A DNA stretch of 64,000 bases from assembly GCA_950295325.1 (NCBI GenBank), contig OX485803.1, forward strand, positions 1,924,001-1,988,000, given 5' to 3'. Source of the DNA: Polytrichum commune. Taxonomy: Eukaryota; Streptophyta; Polytrichopsida; Polytrichales; Polytrichaceae. Of this stretch, positions 38,140 through 49,719 are shown in pieces. The position numbers and the translations under genes were made by a program. The notes under the pieces are model-generated. The model was not told the DNA's origin. It searched no databases and saw only the letters and a program-made list of their open reading frames with translations. Positions within the stretch are counted from its first letter, which is position 1, and the number at the start of each line of letters is the position of its first letter.

Positions 38140-38908
38140 TTTATTCACATGTGGTTTGTTGCAGGTTTGACGAGAGAAGATTCGATGCAGGTTGGAGATT
38201 GGAATAGAAGAGATGCCTGACAGGTCAAGCAAATGCAGGAGAGGAGATTAAACACGAGCTGAATACACCCGGGTAGGGATCAGATACCACTCTCCGAGCT
38301 TCATTTTCAAACTAAATGTGCACATACCTGGTCACTTGTGCACTCAAAATAAGCCTGTGAATATACTCCTCTGACAAAATTCAGAGTAGTTGCAGACAGT
38401 CTCCAGAAATACGGGAAACTAATACTCTCCAGGGATATGACAACCTTCTTGGGCAATTTCTTATATGGCAAAGGGCATGTCACACAATGAAAGGGAACCA
38501 TGCACCCATCCACGCTACAAAACATACACAAGCTGAGGCATGGAATGGGTTTATGTTCAAGGGTGGGAGGTCAAGCAAAATGGTGTCAAGACTTGTGTTG
38601 ACTGATTTGGTACTAAGCACTCATCAGTGCCCCAGGAGCTGCACAGACGGCCAATGGGGCTACGTAATCCACATCCTAAGCCTAGAAGGGAGTAAAAAGA
38701 TTCATGTACAGATACTCCTTCACATAAGCTCTACAAGACTACATTACAAAACTAGACTACATTTACTTACAAGGGCACCCCTTTGCTTTAAGGGGCAGCG
38801 CAGACTGGTCTCTCTATGTGCACATACTGTTCGATCAAAAATTCACGCCTGATGTGATCCGCAATTCAGGAGTCAAGGCAAAACATTTCAAACATCCACA
38901 ATGGGGCC
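38140..38908 (-). other. Presumed 3' untranslated region of the kinase gene
   Basis: The sequence after the TAG stop has no further recognisable exon. A canonical AATAAA on the minus strand at 38,140-38,145, about 760 bases past the stop, is a candidate polyadenylation signal. The length is an inference. Confidence 0.3.
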
Positions 38909-41900
38909 CTACACAATGGTATTGTCTTGGACCACCTTGTCTTTGAGAAGCTTCCATTTCGATTTCCGGGACTTGGTGGCCTTCATTGAAGGAGAAGAGG
39001 ACTGCAGGCTCTGCTGATGAGATAGAGACTCTGTCTCACTCTGCGAAGTTGTGTCAGAGTGAGAGCCAATTGAGGCTTCAGACTGTGAGCAGGTGCTGGA
39101 CGATGACTTCGAAGAGCCAGTGTGTTCGAATCGAGGAATCCCTGGGAAGGGCAAGTCGTTGGGGTTACCTCTGCAACTACTAAGTGCAGGTGCGAGGCAA
39201 GAACTGGTTGGCACCTCTTGTCCTGGTCGGGCTCGCCCATACAACCAGTCTTCCTCTTGAGGTGGGTTTAGGATACGGAGGACCTGGAGGAACAACAACA
39301 TTTCGTCATCAGGACAAATATCTACATCTATGTGTGAAAACATCATTGAAGAATGATGGCCTGATTTAAACCCCACAATAGAATTATCATCTGACTCAAC
39401 ATAACTTTTGTTCTGGAGTTGGTTGTTTGCATAAAATACTCTTCCATGTTTGCTGAGCTTTCAGTGCATGCTTGGGAGGTAGTGTGGAGGTTTGAACAAA
39501 GGACATTCTATATCGGTCCATTGAGGGTCAAACTCATTTTAACATGCCAAGAGAAGCTAGAATGAGTTTGGCTCTCGATTAACCAAAATAGGTTGCTCTT
39601 GATTCAAATTCAAACACTACCTCTGAGCAAGTACCTCTGCACCACAAGTGGAAGAAATAGTTTGCGTTGTATGCAATAACCAATGCAAAATCAAGGGGGA
39701 CCCACTCACGACGAAAAGTCCCATTGACTCTAATATCCTCAGGGTAACTGAAACAATGACGGTGGTGGACTCACTTAAATATCACAAACAGAAAGAGCTC
39801 GATCCCAATGATAGAAAAGATAGAGTTTGTGAGGATTTTGATTCAATGTATTTGAATACGTTATACCATTGCGCCATGATAAGATATTATCAAATTTTAA
39901 ATTGTCATCATGAGTTATACATAGACAAAACTTACAATTCATCATGAGACACAAAACAGAGACAAGCAGAGCATGAAGATACAAACCTGGGTCATTCGTG
40001 GACGCATGGTGGGATCCCTCTTTACACATTGATTCGCAGCATGCATCATGCAGTGCAACTCATACTCATCATATTGCATCTTCAAACGAGGGTCAACCAG
40101 CTCTTTGCTATAAGAGTCCAGCAATGGTCGTGCCTGTCATACAAAAATCCTGTCAGTTGCCCCTCTTTGTGTCAGACGATCAACTTCTGACCTCCTGCTA
40201 TGGTAGTGGACATGTGAATCTCCTCTCTGAGGTTATTAGTATGTGTAAGTTGAAAGGATCTCGAAAATCAATAATTGATTGAGCTTTAAGAATTATGATA
40301 AATTTTGGATACAGTAAACAAAGTCTCTACAACATACAGTACTGCAGTGAGTTGGTGTCACCACAACCAACTTCAAGAGATACTCTACAAGAGAGTCAGG
40401 TGGAACAACATCAGGACAAATCCTGTTGAACATGTCACACAAAAAAAATCTGGAGGCATTCATGATACTAACCCATTCTGTCAAAGAGATTTGATTCCTC
40501 GACCGTGTGTAGTCAATGGCCTTGCGGCCTGTAATGAGCTCAAGAAGGCAGACACCAAAGGCATATACGTCTGCTTTGTCTGTAATTTGCCCTGTCTCTG
40601 CATATTCTGGAGCCAAGTAACCGATCGTGCCTAACACACGAGTCTCCTCTGCCTCCTCCCCACTAGACTGACGTCTTGCAAGACCAAAATCTCCAACCTG
40701 ATCCATCAAAGTGCATCCACAGGTCAGCTACAAGGACTCAAAAGAAAATTTATTGCACCCTGCTGGCCTCCCACAGAAGCACATCAGACAACATAGGAAC
40801 TAATAAGATGGGCATGAGATTGTTGCTACATCTCCTGTCCATCACTTTGTAGACTACGCAAAGAGGCATAGAATGTATTTTTCTGAACAAAAAACCTCCA
40901 ACTAGCTCCCAGTCTCTTAGATTACACCACTAGGAATTTGCAAAAGGAATTATCTTCGTACATTACAGATTTATCTGCTTTAACAGTATTGCAGGTATGC
41001 TGCAGCCATCCTTGAAGAATGATCTCAGATGGAGATCATTCCAAATAACATAACTATAATATACTAAATTCAGGACTACTAACCATCGGAGTGAAGTCAT
41101 GTGTGAGGAGGATATTATTTGGCCGCATATCACGATGTACAATGCATCCCACACGACATTCTTCATGCAAGTATCGCAGAGCCCTTGCAGCCCCAAGTGC
41201 AATTTTATGTCGATGCTGCCATTGCAATTCTGTTTTACTTTTACCTGCAATCCACAAAGAGCGTTGTTGTCAATGTTACAAAGCACTTGTACAGTGCATG
41301 CCAGCTGAATATCTTCAATGCTTGGGCTTGTGAAAAGCAAGTGCAAATGCCTCACTCAATACAAATATCCAGAATTCATCGTAACTGTAAGGTGACTTGA
41401 TGCACTGCGAGTTCTGTTCAGGAATCCCACCCAAACAAATCATCTATGCAAATATGCTCATACAACATCATGGGCTATCAGATGCAAGTTGCAAGAGTTC
41501 ATGTTCAACTTTGATAATCACAGCAGGTTATGGTTAAATAAAGATGAGTTGGTTCTAAGAGGTGGAAAACAAGTCACGCACCAGAAAGATGCCGATCCAG
41601 AGATCCATTGCAAACATACTCGTAGACTAGAAGACGGAGATGGTTTTCCACACAATAGCCGATCAGCGTAACAAGGTTCCTATGTTGGGCGCAGCTGAGG
41701 ACCTCAACCTCTGCACAAAACTCCTCGTCACCCTGTGAACTTGCAAGCTTATGTTGCTTTACAGCCACCAGCTGCCCCTCCTTCAATCTGCCTTTGTACA
41801 CAGAACCATACCCGCCTTCAGCCAAGTAATTGTCCGCACTGAAATTGTTTGTAGCTTCCTGGAGCTCCAAATATGTGAATCTCTTAACCTTACCGAACTC

Positions 41901-44900
41901 AGGCGACTTCTGATGACATATAGAGCACAGAGGAGGCGCTCCAGAAGTCTGTTTTCGGCTTGAAACTGCTCGTCGGACACTGGAAATGCGGTCAATTTGA
42001 CCCTGCTGAGCATCATCAGATTTCACATCATTTGGTGCAGGCACTTGGACCGGTTCTTCCACTAGGCTAATTTTTGTTCCCTGTTCCTTGTCAGAAATCG
42101 GTGTCGAAACAAGCAGTTTCTCAGCAGGCTGCCCTTGCTGTGATCCAAGGCCGCCCACATTGAGCAAATCTAAGGCCCAGCTTGTATCTGCTCGCCTTGG
42201 TTGAACAGAAATAGGTGCAGGGCTGTCATGACTTATGCTAATCTCAGAGCCAGGGCCCAATATATTTCTCAACTCATATCCACACTGATCAAGAGCTCCA
42301 GGATACTTGGTGGGAGATGGAGCCAAAAACCCACTAGCTTTAGGTGCACTCACACTTTGTCTCAATTTGGTGAACTTGGGTGAGTCTGGCGATCGAGGAA
42401 GAATGCCTGCAGGGTGAGACCCTGTAAGTGGAGATAACCCACACTCTGCACTTTGCTTTCTTACATACACTGGATGTACTGGAGGATACTGATCTGGATT
42501 ATATAGATGCGACATGCCTTCATCGAGAGCTCCTTCTAGTCGAGGGCTTACTGACAAAGGCATATGATGAGTAAGTATCTCTCCAGGATATCTGCTGGCC
42601 AAGTAGCCTGCACTACCTGAAATAAAATAAAAGGAAGGAGTCAGAATATTGAACAATGTGCAAAGATATGAATATCAGGACAATACTCCAGACAATCTTA
42701 ATGCTGTTTCTCAACACAACATTACTTCAGACTTACCATGTACTGACATTGGATAATATGAATAAGGATCTGCTCTGGACCCTGTGTCAATCAACCAACG
42801 ACGGACTTGCTCCTGATTGTTCATGAACCCACCCATCTTGGCACCAACTTGGATATTGTAGGCATTTCCGATTAGCTCTGGCCCATGAATACCAGCAGAT
42901 ACAGAATCTTCAAATGTGATGCTGTCATCGTTATAGAAGTCACCTGGGCGGTTGCTGGACAACACTACACTTGTAGGAGAAGGTGGCTGCATTTGCTGCT
43001 GACGTTGTGGAGCAGACTCTGAATGTTGCACTGATTCCGACACACCAATCTCCTTTGAAATGGCCTTGATTGGTGGCTTTGAGTCACCAAGTGATTTGTC
43101 ATCTGCACAGGCAGTCTCTCCATCCAAGCCTTCGCATGGCAACCCATGGCGCAAATGCTCGAAATTTGTAAGAGTCTTCACTCGAGTCACATAGCAAGTA
43201 AGATTCTCAATGTAAATTTTTTTGTCCTTCTTTATATGCCTGCGCATTCAAAACAGCAGTGAAAAAGTTACAAGGGAACAAAAAGGTAAGAAACTTTGTC
43301 ACTTTTGAACCTTGCTACTGGAATGATGGAACATAAGTGGCAGAATTTTAAAGCAGGATAGTAGTGATTCTCTGAAGGAGCTTTCCAATGTTCAGCACAC
43401 ACTCACATGAGAGCAAGTGCAATACCTGTCAATGACCACGTAACGAGCACCCAGTTTTTTGGCTTCCTCCACCACAAGGTTTGTTGAATGAAGGTGAGCC
43501 CGTACCTCAATATCCAATGTTGCCTGCAGCAAAGCAAAAGTTGGCAGTCCATCATTTTCTCAACAAGGGAGGACTAAAATGGCCCTGGAATGCCTGGGGT
43601 CAACTTTCCAGACCACATTTCATACTGCAAGATGTCAAAACTGCTGGAAATTTCTTTGAACAAGATCCTTGACATCAGAAAACTTTCACAGCAAATATTG
43701 CAGTGCTTGCCTCAGACTAGTGTGGCCACATGTGGGTGTATCTGACTAGAAATCCCAAAGTTTGTCATTATTAAATGTGCAATAATTTTTATGCCAAGGG
43801 TTTAAACCAACCTTGTGCTCTTCTACAATACATCTACATCTGAAAGTAAGAACCAGTTCGCTTACAGTGAAGAATATTGCATTTCTTCCCATAGAGTATG
43901 GGGAGCTAAGGTTACAATCTGAACCTAATGAGTGTCCATTGCGAATTACAGAACCACCAACTACAGTACCCACAAGGAAATTCCGGATGAAGTAATTTGT
44001 GGGTACGTACAATTGATATCAATTTGACTTGTTAGACTGCAAGCACTGAGGGCTTGCACTGAATGAGGCATTTCGACAAAACAGATCAACAAACCACAAA
44101 ATAGATGCAGATCAAGCGTACCCCTAGTTTCTCAACTCTTTCATAAATCCCCGGAATGCTTTTGAACATGGCCAGATGCGTTGCAATTTCGGTGTCCAGG
44201 ACCTTGCGGCTTGCTCCATTCCAACTATTCTCATCAGCTCGAGATTTGTAACCCACTGCAGGATGGCACACATCACAGGCCATACATCAACTAGGGAAAG
44301 TGCATGCTACAAAAAGATGCAGAACCAAATCACAAACAGGCATATAATTTCTCTCCCATCACCCTAGATGAGCCAATCCATGGATCAGTCATGGGTCCAA
44401 ACAAAATGTCAGAACACACACAAATGTGAGAAACCATGAGATGCATGATATGTGTAAAATGGGATAAATAACATACTTGGGTTCATGATGTGCTGTAAGA
44501 CACCAAGAAGCTTCACAGTGTCCCCCTTTTGGACCACGAAGGTGAGAGCCCATTCAATGGTATTTACTGAGAGTTCCTTGTTTGCATCCATGACCACAAG
44601 AACCAAGCTCCGCAGCGCCTCCTTCCCATGGCTTTCTTCCATTCCATGTGTTCCAGGTTCACTTACAACAACAGCCTTGTCCACCTGTGGGACTAAACCC
44701 AGGCGCGCTTCGAACGAATTATCCATCATGCCCTTGTTCTCCCCTTTTGCATGCGCATGCACTAGAGGCTGAAGAGGGGTCAGAACTAGCTCCCTTTCTC
44801 CTCCCTTAGAAAGAAGGGCTTGGTCAGGGGAAAAGCCCCACCCAACCTGGTCGAAAACTGCGTGCTCCTCAAATGGGCAGCTCGGACGAGCTATGGGGCT

Positions 44901-44969
44901 GAACAGGTACCCTTGCAGCACAGCTGCCGCCGCCTGGTTCTGGAGGAAACTCTCTGTACAGGTGATCAT
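38909..44969 (-). CDS. Receptor-like cytoplasmic protein kinase with N-terminal USP/adenine-nucleotide-alpha-hydrolase-like domain (PERK-like, 'inactive protein kinase SELMODRAFT_444075-like')
   Basis: Nine coding exons (minus strand): 44477-44969, 44122-44255, 43426-43523, 42737-43239, 41582-42616, 41084-41244, 40473-40697, 39987-40133, 38909-39283. All introns are GT-AG, every junction keeps phase, and the sum is 1,056 codons plus TAG. Residues about 117-260 form the USP-like domain (LVLVVMDAN, then [15 protein letters not shown]). A Ser/Pro/Gln-rich linker follows, with the family signature [16 protein letters not shown] at about 637-652. The kinase domain runs about 656-935: glycine loop [14 protein letters not shown] Lys696, alphaC Glu712, HRDMRPNN (Asp793, Asn798), DFG 811-813, APE 837-839. 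The tail is Ser-rich. HRDxK has Arg at 795, and the first loop glycine is Ala. The family acts in the cytoplasm or at the membrane in signalling; the substrate is unknown. Metal-binding and catalytic residues are present, so 'inactive' is not proven. The start is the first ATG after an in-frame TGA. The N-terminus is long for the family, so Met81 is an alternative start. Confidence 0.93.
39395..39790. repeat. Dispersed repeat inside the last intron of the kinase gene
   Basis: This stretch of the last intron (39,284-39,986) is similar over about 300 bases to 49,715-50,030. Shared blocks include the TGTTTG..AAGTTTT region, the GGTTGCTCTTGATTCAAAT block and the CCTC..AGCA..GCACCAC block, in the same order. 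It is therefore probably an old transposon copy in the intron. It explains why this intron is the longest of the gene. Confidence 0.6.
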
Positions 44970-46352
44970 AACTCAGAAATTCTTCTTGAGATTGCAAAGA
45001 GGAGATCTCCCTTCCTCATCCGCCACTTGACACCCTTCCCAATCCCAGCCTCTTTTGTCAAGAATGCAGCTCTTTTCTTAGGTTGCCTCAAATGCTTGTG
45101 CCCAAGACTAGGCTACCACCAGTTCAGACATAATTCAGCACTTATGGTGGATATGTGATAATGCCGTGGTGATAGTGGTGATGATGGTGGGGATGGTGAG
45201 GATGATGCTGATGAGGTAGCAACATGAAACAATAAAGCTGTCGATGTGAGGTTTAGTAAGACAAGCTCAGTTGTGCGTAACATTTGTCAAAAGAGATGGT
45301 CCCTCTACCAAATCCCGAATCCCAAATCCCAAGCGCCAACTCACTGCCGTTGCACTCTACCTCAAAACCTCCATCGCAGCTGCTGCTGCTGCTGTCGCTC
45401 CACCGGAGGGAAACAAGGAGACATTTTTTCTGAAATCCTAAACCTCCTCCCCTCCCTCACCGACCCAGTGCTTGTAAAACCTCACACATCAACCAGCTTG
45501 CAACATATCAACCAGCTCTTCAATCCTCCACGAATCATTCCCAATACGCGCCAAAACCCTCCACACCGAATTTCATAAAGTGGCAACCAGTCTTTAAACC
45601 CCAAGCAGAACCACCCAAAAGGGTTCACTCTCGCGGTCCCCACTGCGCATGAGCAAATCCCAGCTGGGTCAAAGCTTCCGAGCAACCAATCCAAAAAAAT
45701 TATGCACACATCACAATTCCTTAAATCCCCTGTGCTTCTCCCTTCCAGCGATGCAGCCCCTCCCCTCCCGACCAGAACTGCAAAAACGGATGCGTCCCGG
45801 GGGAACGACAACATTCATCATCAATCGGGCGGGTGGTGCAGGAAAGTAGTGGGAAGCGGGGGGGCGACGGCGGCGAGTGGGATGCGAATTAGGAGAATTG
45901 GTGACATTAGAATTGCCATGGCAGGCAGGCAGGCGGGCGGACAGCGCGCAAGGACGAGGCGCGGAAGGAAGGAAGGAGTGTGGGAGGAGCAGGAGCAGGA
46001 GCGAGGAGGATATACCAAGGTGCCAAAGCGGATCCTAGTTGACCAGGGCGTGCAAAAAGGTCACGCAGGTGCAGCCACTGCGGCAACACTAGCTTGCTTT
46101 AGTTATCATAAGTATAAACGTCGTATTGGATCGACAGACAGGTAGCAGCTGCGCGAGCACTAGGTAGGCAGCCTGGAGGGGCAGCTGATCGTCTCGATTC
46201 TCTGCTCGTGTGCGTGCTGGTGGTGGGGTTCGCCGACACGCCGCCGTCGCCATCGCTCCCGGAGCCTCGCCTCTGGCCTTTGTGTTTTCATCGCCTCTCT
46301 CCCCTCGCGCCTCTCTCCTTCTCGGGTAGACGTGCCTAATTCGGCTACTTAT
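44970..46352 (-). promoter_or_regulatory. GC-rich upstream/5' leader region of the kinase gene
   Basis: The region upstream of the kinase start is clearly richer in G+C and CpG than its surroundings, as expected for a plant gene's promoter and 5' untranslated region. It contains a short CTG/CAG run near 45,380, a GAT/GGT-rich stretch near 45,170-45,225 and GGCAGG/GGAAGG repeats near 45,925-45,980. No clear TATA box or transcription start could be fixed. A CTCCAG acceptor-like site at 44,940, just inside the reading frame, could end a 5' UTR intron; that would remove the first ATG and move the start to Met81. Open frames on the plus strand here (e.g. 45,702-46,145) are shadows of GC-rich sequence. 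Confidence 0.55.
46248..46352. repeat. Promoter-proximal tandem duplication, unit A (CpG retained)
   Basis: The unit starts CGCCATCGCTCCCGGAGCC and ends near GGCTACTTATG. It aligns with 46,560-46,673, which has the same word order. This copy keeps its CpG sites. Confidence 0.7.
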
Positions 46353-46559
46353 GTTATTGCATGCCCACACTTACTTTTGTGGGCGACCAGCAAACGGCTT
46401 TTACCAACAAGGGTCACCTTTAGAGTTGGTTTGACCAATGAGAGCCATTGGATGTAACCAATGCTTGTAAGAATCATTTGTTGCTACCCTGCACCAGTAA
46501 GTGTGGGTGCTCTCTCTCTCTCTCTCTCTCATGTAGATGTGTCTAATTTGGTTACTTAT

Positions 46560-46673
46560 CGCCATTGCTCCCAAAGCCTTGACTCTTGACTTTGTGATTT
46601 CATTGTCTCTCTTCCCTCACCCTTGTTTTCTACCCCTCTCTCTCAAGTAGATGCGCTTAATTTTGTTTTTTAT
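46560..46673. repeat. Promoter-proximal tandem duplication, unit B (CpG lost)
   Basis: Paralogue of 46,248-46,352, beginning CGCCATTGCTCCCAAAGCC. CpG positions of unit A read TG or CA here. It is preceded by a (CT)n run at about 46,511-46,530 and a partial repeat of the GTAGA-GTCTAATT-GGTTACTTAT segment. Confidence 0.7.
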
Positions 46674-46674
46674 C

Positions 46675-46960
46675 TTAATTGGACACATGTATTTGAGTGG
46701 TATGTGGTTAGGTGTAACTCCAAGAACGGACACCAAAAAGACAAGTGTTTGAAAGAGATTGGATTAGGAGTTGAAAACATGTTGCCCATTCTAAGTTTGA
46801 TAATCAACATGATTCGGGAGACCTATATGACCGTTTAATGAGCATGAGAATCTTCATTTTGATATTGAATAAGATATTTGTATGAGCTCTGAAAATCATG
46901 CCAAGGATAGTGGATACAACCTTGATTTGGATTTGCTAACCATCTTGTAGAATCATGTGT
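46675..46960 (-). repeat. Dispersed repeat family B, copy 3
   Basis: Similar to 37,235-37,500. The plus-strand reading WTHVFEWYVVRC...HQKDKCLKEIGL is open here up to 46,838. It lies next to the CpG-decayed promoter duplicate. Confidence 0.65.
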
Positions 46961-47019
46961 TTCGGATCCCAAGAGAAGCGGGTTGGTTGGAAGATGTAAC
47001 AGGTTATGACACATGTACC

Positions 47020-48010
47020 TTGCTATCCTACTAGCACCTTATTTTGTTTTGTTTCGTCGGTGAGATTGGGTTTGGGCCCGAGAAACTTGGGGTCCACAAC
47101 ACCCTTAATGGACCTTACTGATGGACTCAAGATTGGACCCGAGCTTGATAAGGTAGATGTGTGTTAAATGTTACTTTTTCCGACTAGCCCACTTCTCCTA
47201 GGATATGAAATACATGATTAGGGCCAAATGGTTAGCCCAATCAAATCAAGGTTGTAGCCACTTTCCTCTAGATTTTTGGAGCTTGTATGAATATCTTTAT
47301 CATTGTCAAAGTGAAGATTCTCATGACCAGTAAGTGGTCATATAGGTCCCCCCCCCCTTATATTGATTGTTAAGTCAAGAATGATTATCATATTTTGAGC
47401 ACGTATTCCAATTTCTTTTAGATACATTTCTTTTTCGTATCCGTTCTTGAAGCCACATCTAACCACATACCACTCAAATAAGGTTTATGATTAAGATAAG
47501 AAACCAAATAATGCACATCTCTCTTGCTACCATACCGACTCGTTTTGTTTTGTTGGTGGAATTAAGGTTTGGGTCCAAGAAACCTGGAATCTGTAACACC
47601 CCTTAATGGACCTTACTTATGGACTCCATATTGGCCCATGATTGTAGAGGGGACTCTCAAATTAAGGTAGACATGCCTTACATGAATATTCTTCTCTATG
47701 CACCCATTTTGAGCAGGACATAAAACACACCATTAATGCAAGATGATTAGCAAATCCAACTCATGCACATAGCCATTTGCCTCATAATTTGTGGAGCTCG
47801 TACGAAAATCTTATTCACTTTTCAAGTGAAGATTTTTGTGGTCATTAAGTGGTCATATAGGTCCCTCCAATGATTTTGACTATTGAGTGTAGAATGGTTA
47901 GCATGTTTTGAGCATGTAGTCCAATCTCTTTCAAGCACACGTACTTTATGATGTTGATCCTTAGATTCACACCTAACCATATACCGCTCAAATATAGGTG
48001 TCCAAATTAT
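47020..48010 (+). repeat. Tandem segmental duplication carrying repeat B copies 4 and 5
   Basis: Two units of about 490 bases (47,020-47,500 and 47,515-48,010). Each begins with a TTTTGTTTTGTT/AATGGACCTTACT/GGACTC block and ends with a family B copy (GGTCATATAGGTCCC, CCAAT-TCTTT, AACCA-ATACC-CTCAAAT). The minus-strand reading of the second unit (WTPIFERYMVRC) matches that of copies 2 and 3. Confidence 0.65.
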
Positions 48011-48920
48011 CATTGTGTTTAGTTTAGGAGGAGCATATTCTTTGAGTTTGGACCAGCAAGATTTGGTGGGAGAGTGATGCCACATTAGCACCACTTCAAT
48101 TTCTCATATCTTGGACCCGTGCCCAAGTAAAGTAAACTCCTTGGGTCCGCAATGTTGCTCTAACTAGTAAGATTGCTCTATTTTGAAGTTTCCATGGTAT
48201 TGGACCTTAGTGTAAACTCACCTTTAAGGACCCTTACTTTCAAACCCATTAATGATAAGATTGGACCTAAGTTTGAAGATTGTTTTCTCAAACTAGGATA
48301 AGTATTCTCTTTAGTGGAGATTGTTGAGAGTTGGCGGGAGTGGTACCACATTAGTGCCACTTCATTGTTTTTTAATACCTCAAACTTGAACTTTGATGTA
48401 GATTTATTGAGTCCAATTGTTTTCTCTCGCCCAATAGGATCGCTCAATTTTGGAGTTTCTTTGGTCTTGATCCTCATGTTACCCCACCTATGGATGATAT
48501 TTAAAGTGATGTACTTCAAGGAAAATCAATGCTAAATTAAGACATGTATATGTGAGTGAATAATGGTATGGATGTACACGACAATGATGATTAATATCTA
48601 TGTATCAATTTTCTTTCACTTTTGAATTAGTTTGCATTCCTTATGAATTGTAAACGTTTAAATATGTTCACATCATTTTTGGGTCATTATAGGGCCTAAA
48701 AATTGCATGAATGTCTTCTATAAAAGCTTACTTACAACTTCTTCTTTTTGTGAAATGAAATTTGGACATGGAAACCTTTTTTATCAAGGATTTTGTGATT
48801 CCATTGCATTACACTAGTGAAAAATGTTCACCAGTTGCGTGGCAATTTGCATCACATTTTCAATAAATAAAAATAAGCGTTCCTTTGAAGTTTCGAGTCA
48901 TTTTATGGTCACGAGTATAT

Positions 48921-49330
48921 AAGGTAGGGGTGGCAATTTCCGTGCAGGTCCTAAAGTCAACTCCTATGTCGGAAGCACCTTTTTAGGTGCTTTTACCTGG
49001 GTTTACAAAAGCACCTATCAAGGTGTTTTTACCGTTCACAGCGCTGCCAGCATTTCATTGGTTGCCACCGGTCGGTTTAATGCTGCCAGCGGTCGGTTTT
49101 AGAAATCCACCCAGTGGATATACCACGTACCCTATGTGTGAGTGTTGGTCACTCTACAAGGTTTCCTTTAAAATTTTGTAGGAAATCATAAACATGCCGG
49201 AAATTTTTGATTTTTTCATAGTTGCTCTTGCACCAACTTTGCGGAGCGCTCAAAATTTATAAAAAAAAAATAGTTTCAGCATCCCAACTAGGCACATCTG
49301 AAATTTGGACGGAAATAGCCACCCCTACCT

Positions 49331-49331
<1 letters not shown>
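48921..49331. mobile_element. 411-bp TIR element with internal AGGTGC hairpins
   Basis: Ends AAGGTAGGGGTGGCAATTTC and the complement AAGGTAGGGGTGGCTATTTC, one mismatch over 23 bases. Inside, AAGCACCTTTTTAGGTGCTT (48,973-48,992) and a second hairpin with the same stem motif (about 49,007-49,031), plus two CGGTCGGTTT blocks. A (TG)n run abuts the right end. Confidence 0.7.
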
Positions 49332-49332
<1 letters not shown>

Positions 49333-49362
<30 letters not shown>

Positions 49363-49382
49363 CGCGTGCGCGCGTGTGTGTG
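49333..49382. repeat. (TG)n / CACGCGTGCGCGCG alternating purine-pyrimidine tract
   Basis: About 50 bases of strictly alternating TG/CG, a sequence type that can adopt left-handed DNA. It abuts the 411-bp TIR element. Confidence 0.9.
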
Positions 49383-49557
49383 AGATTTATTGCCATATTA
49401 CTATTTGATTGATTTTTTTTTAAAAAAAATTATCCTTATCCACCCTTCCAAAATCTCTAATGTGGACTAAAATGTCATTGTGGGACATTGAGGGTAAAGG
49501 GTGTCTTGGACCCCATGCTTCTTGGACCCAAACCCTAAATGTAAAAAATACCCTAAG

Positions 49558-49715
49558 GGTGGGTTCATATCAGGGTCCAAGACCAAAGTAGCTCCAAAAT
49601 CAAGTGAATCTCTTGGTTGAGAGCACGATTCTCAACTTGAGGAGTTTACACTAGAGTCTACATCCAAAGCCCATCCAAGGTATGTAAACCGAAGTGGCAC
49701 TAATAGAATTGTCCT
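49558..49715. repeat. Dispersed repeat family C, copy 2
   Basis: AAGGGTGGGTTCATATCAGG, TCTCTTGGTTGAGAGCACGA and GTAAACCGA, in the same order as 9063-9180. Confidence 0.5.
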
Positions 49716-49719
49716 ATAA

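Noticed and set aside
44485-44772. 95-codon plus-strand frame over kinase exon 1
   Set aside because: Antisense shadow of the coding exon.
45702-46145. 147-codon plus-strand frame in the kinase leader region
   Set aside because: Its composition follows GC-rich microsatellite sequence (GGCAGG, GGAAGG), it opposes the kinase gene, and no protein family is recognisable.
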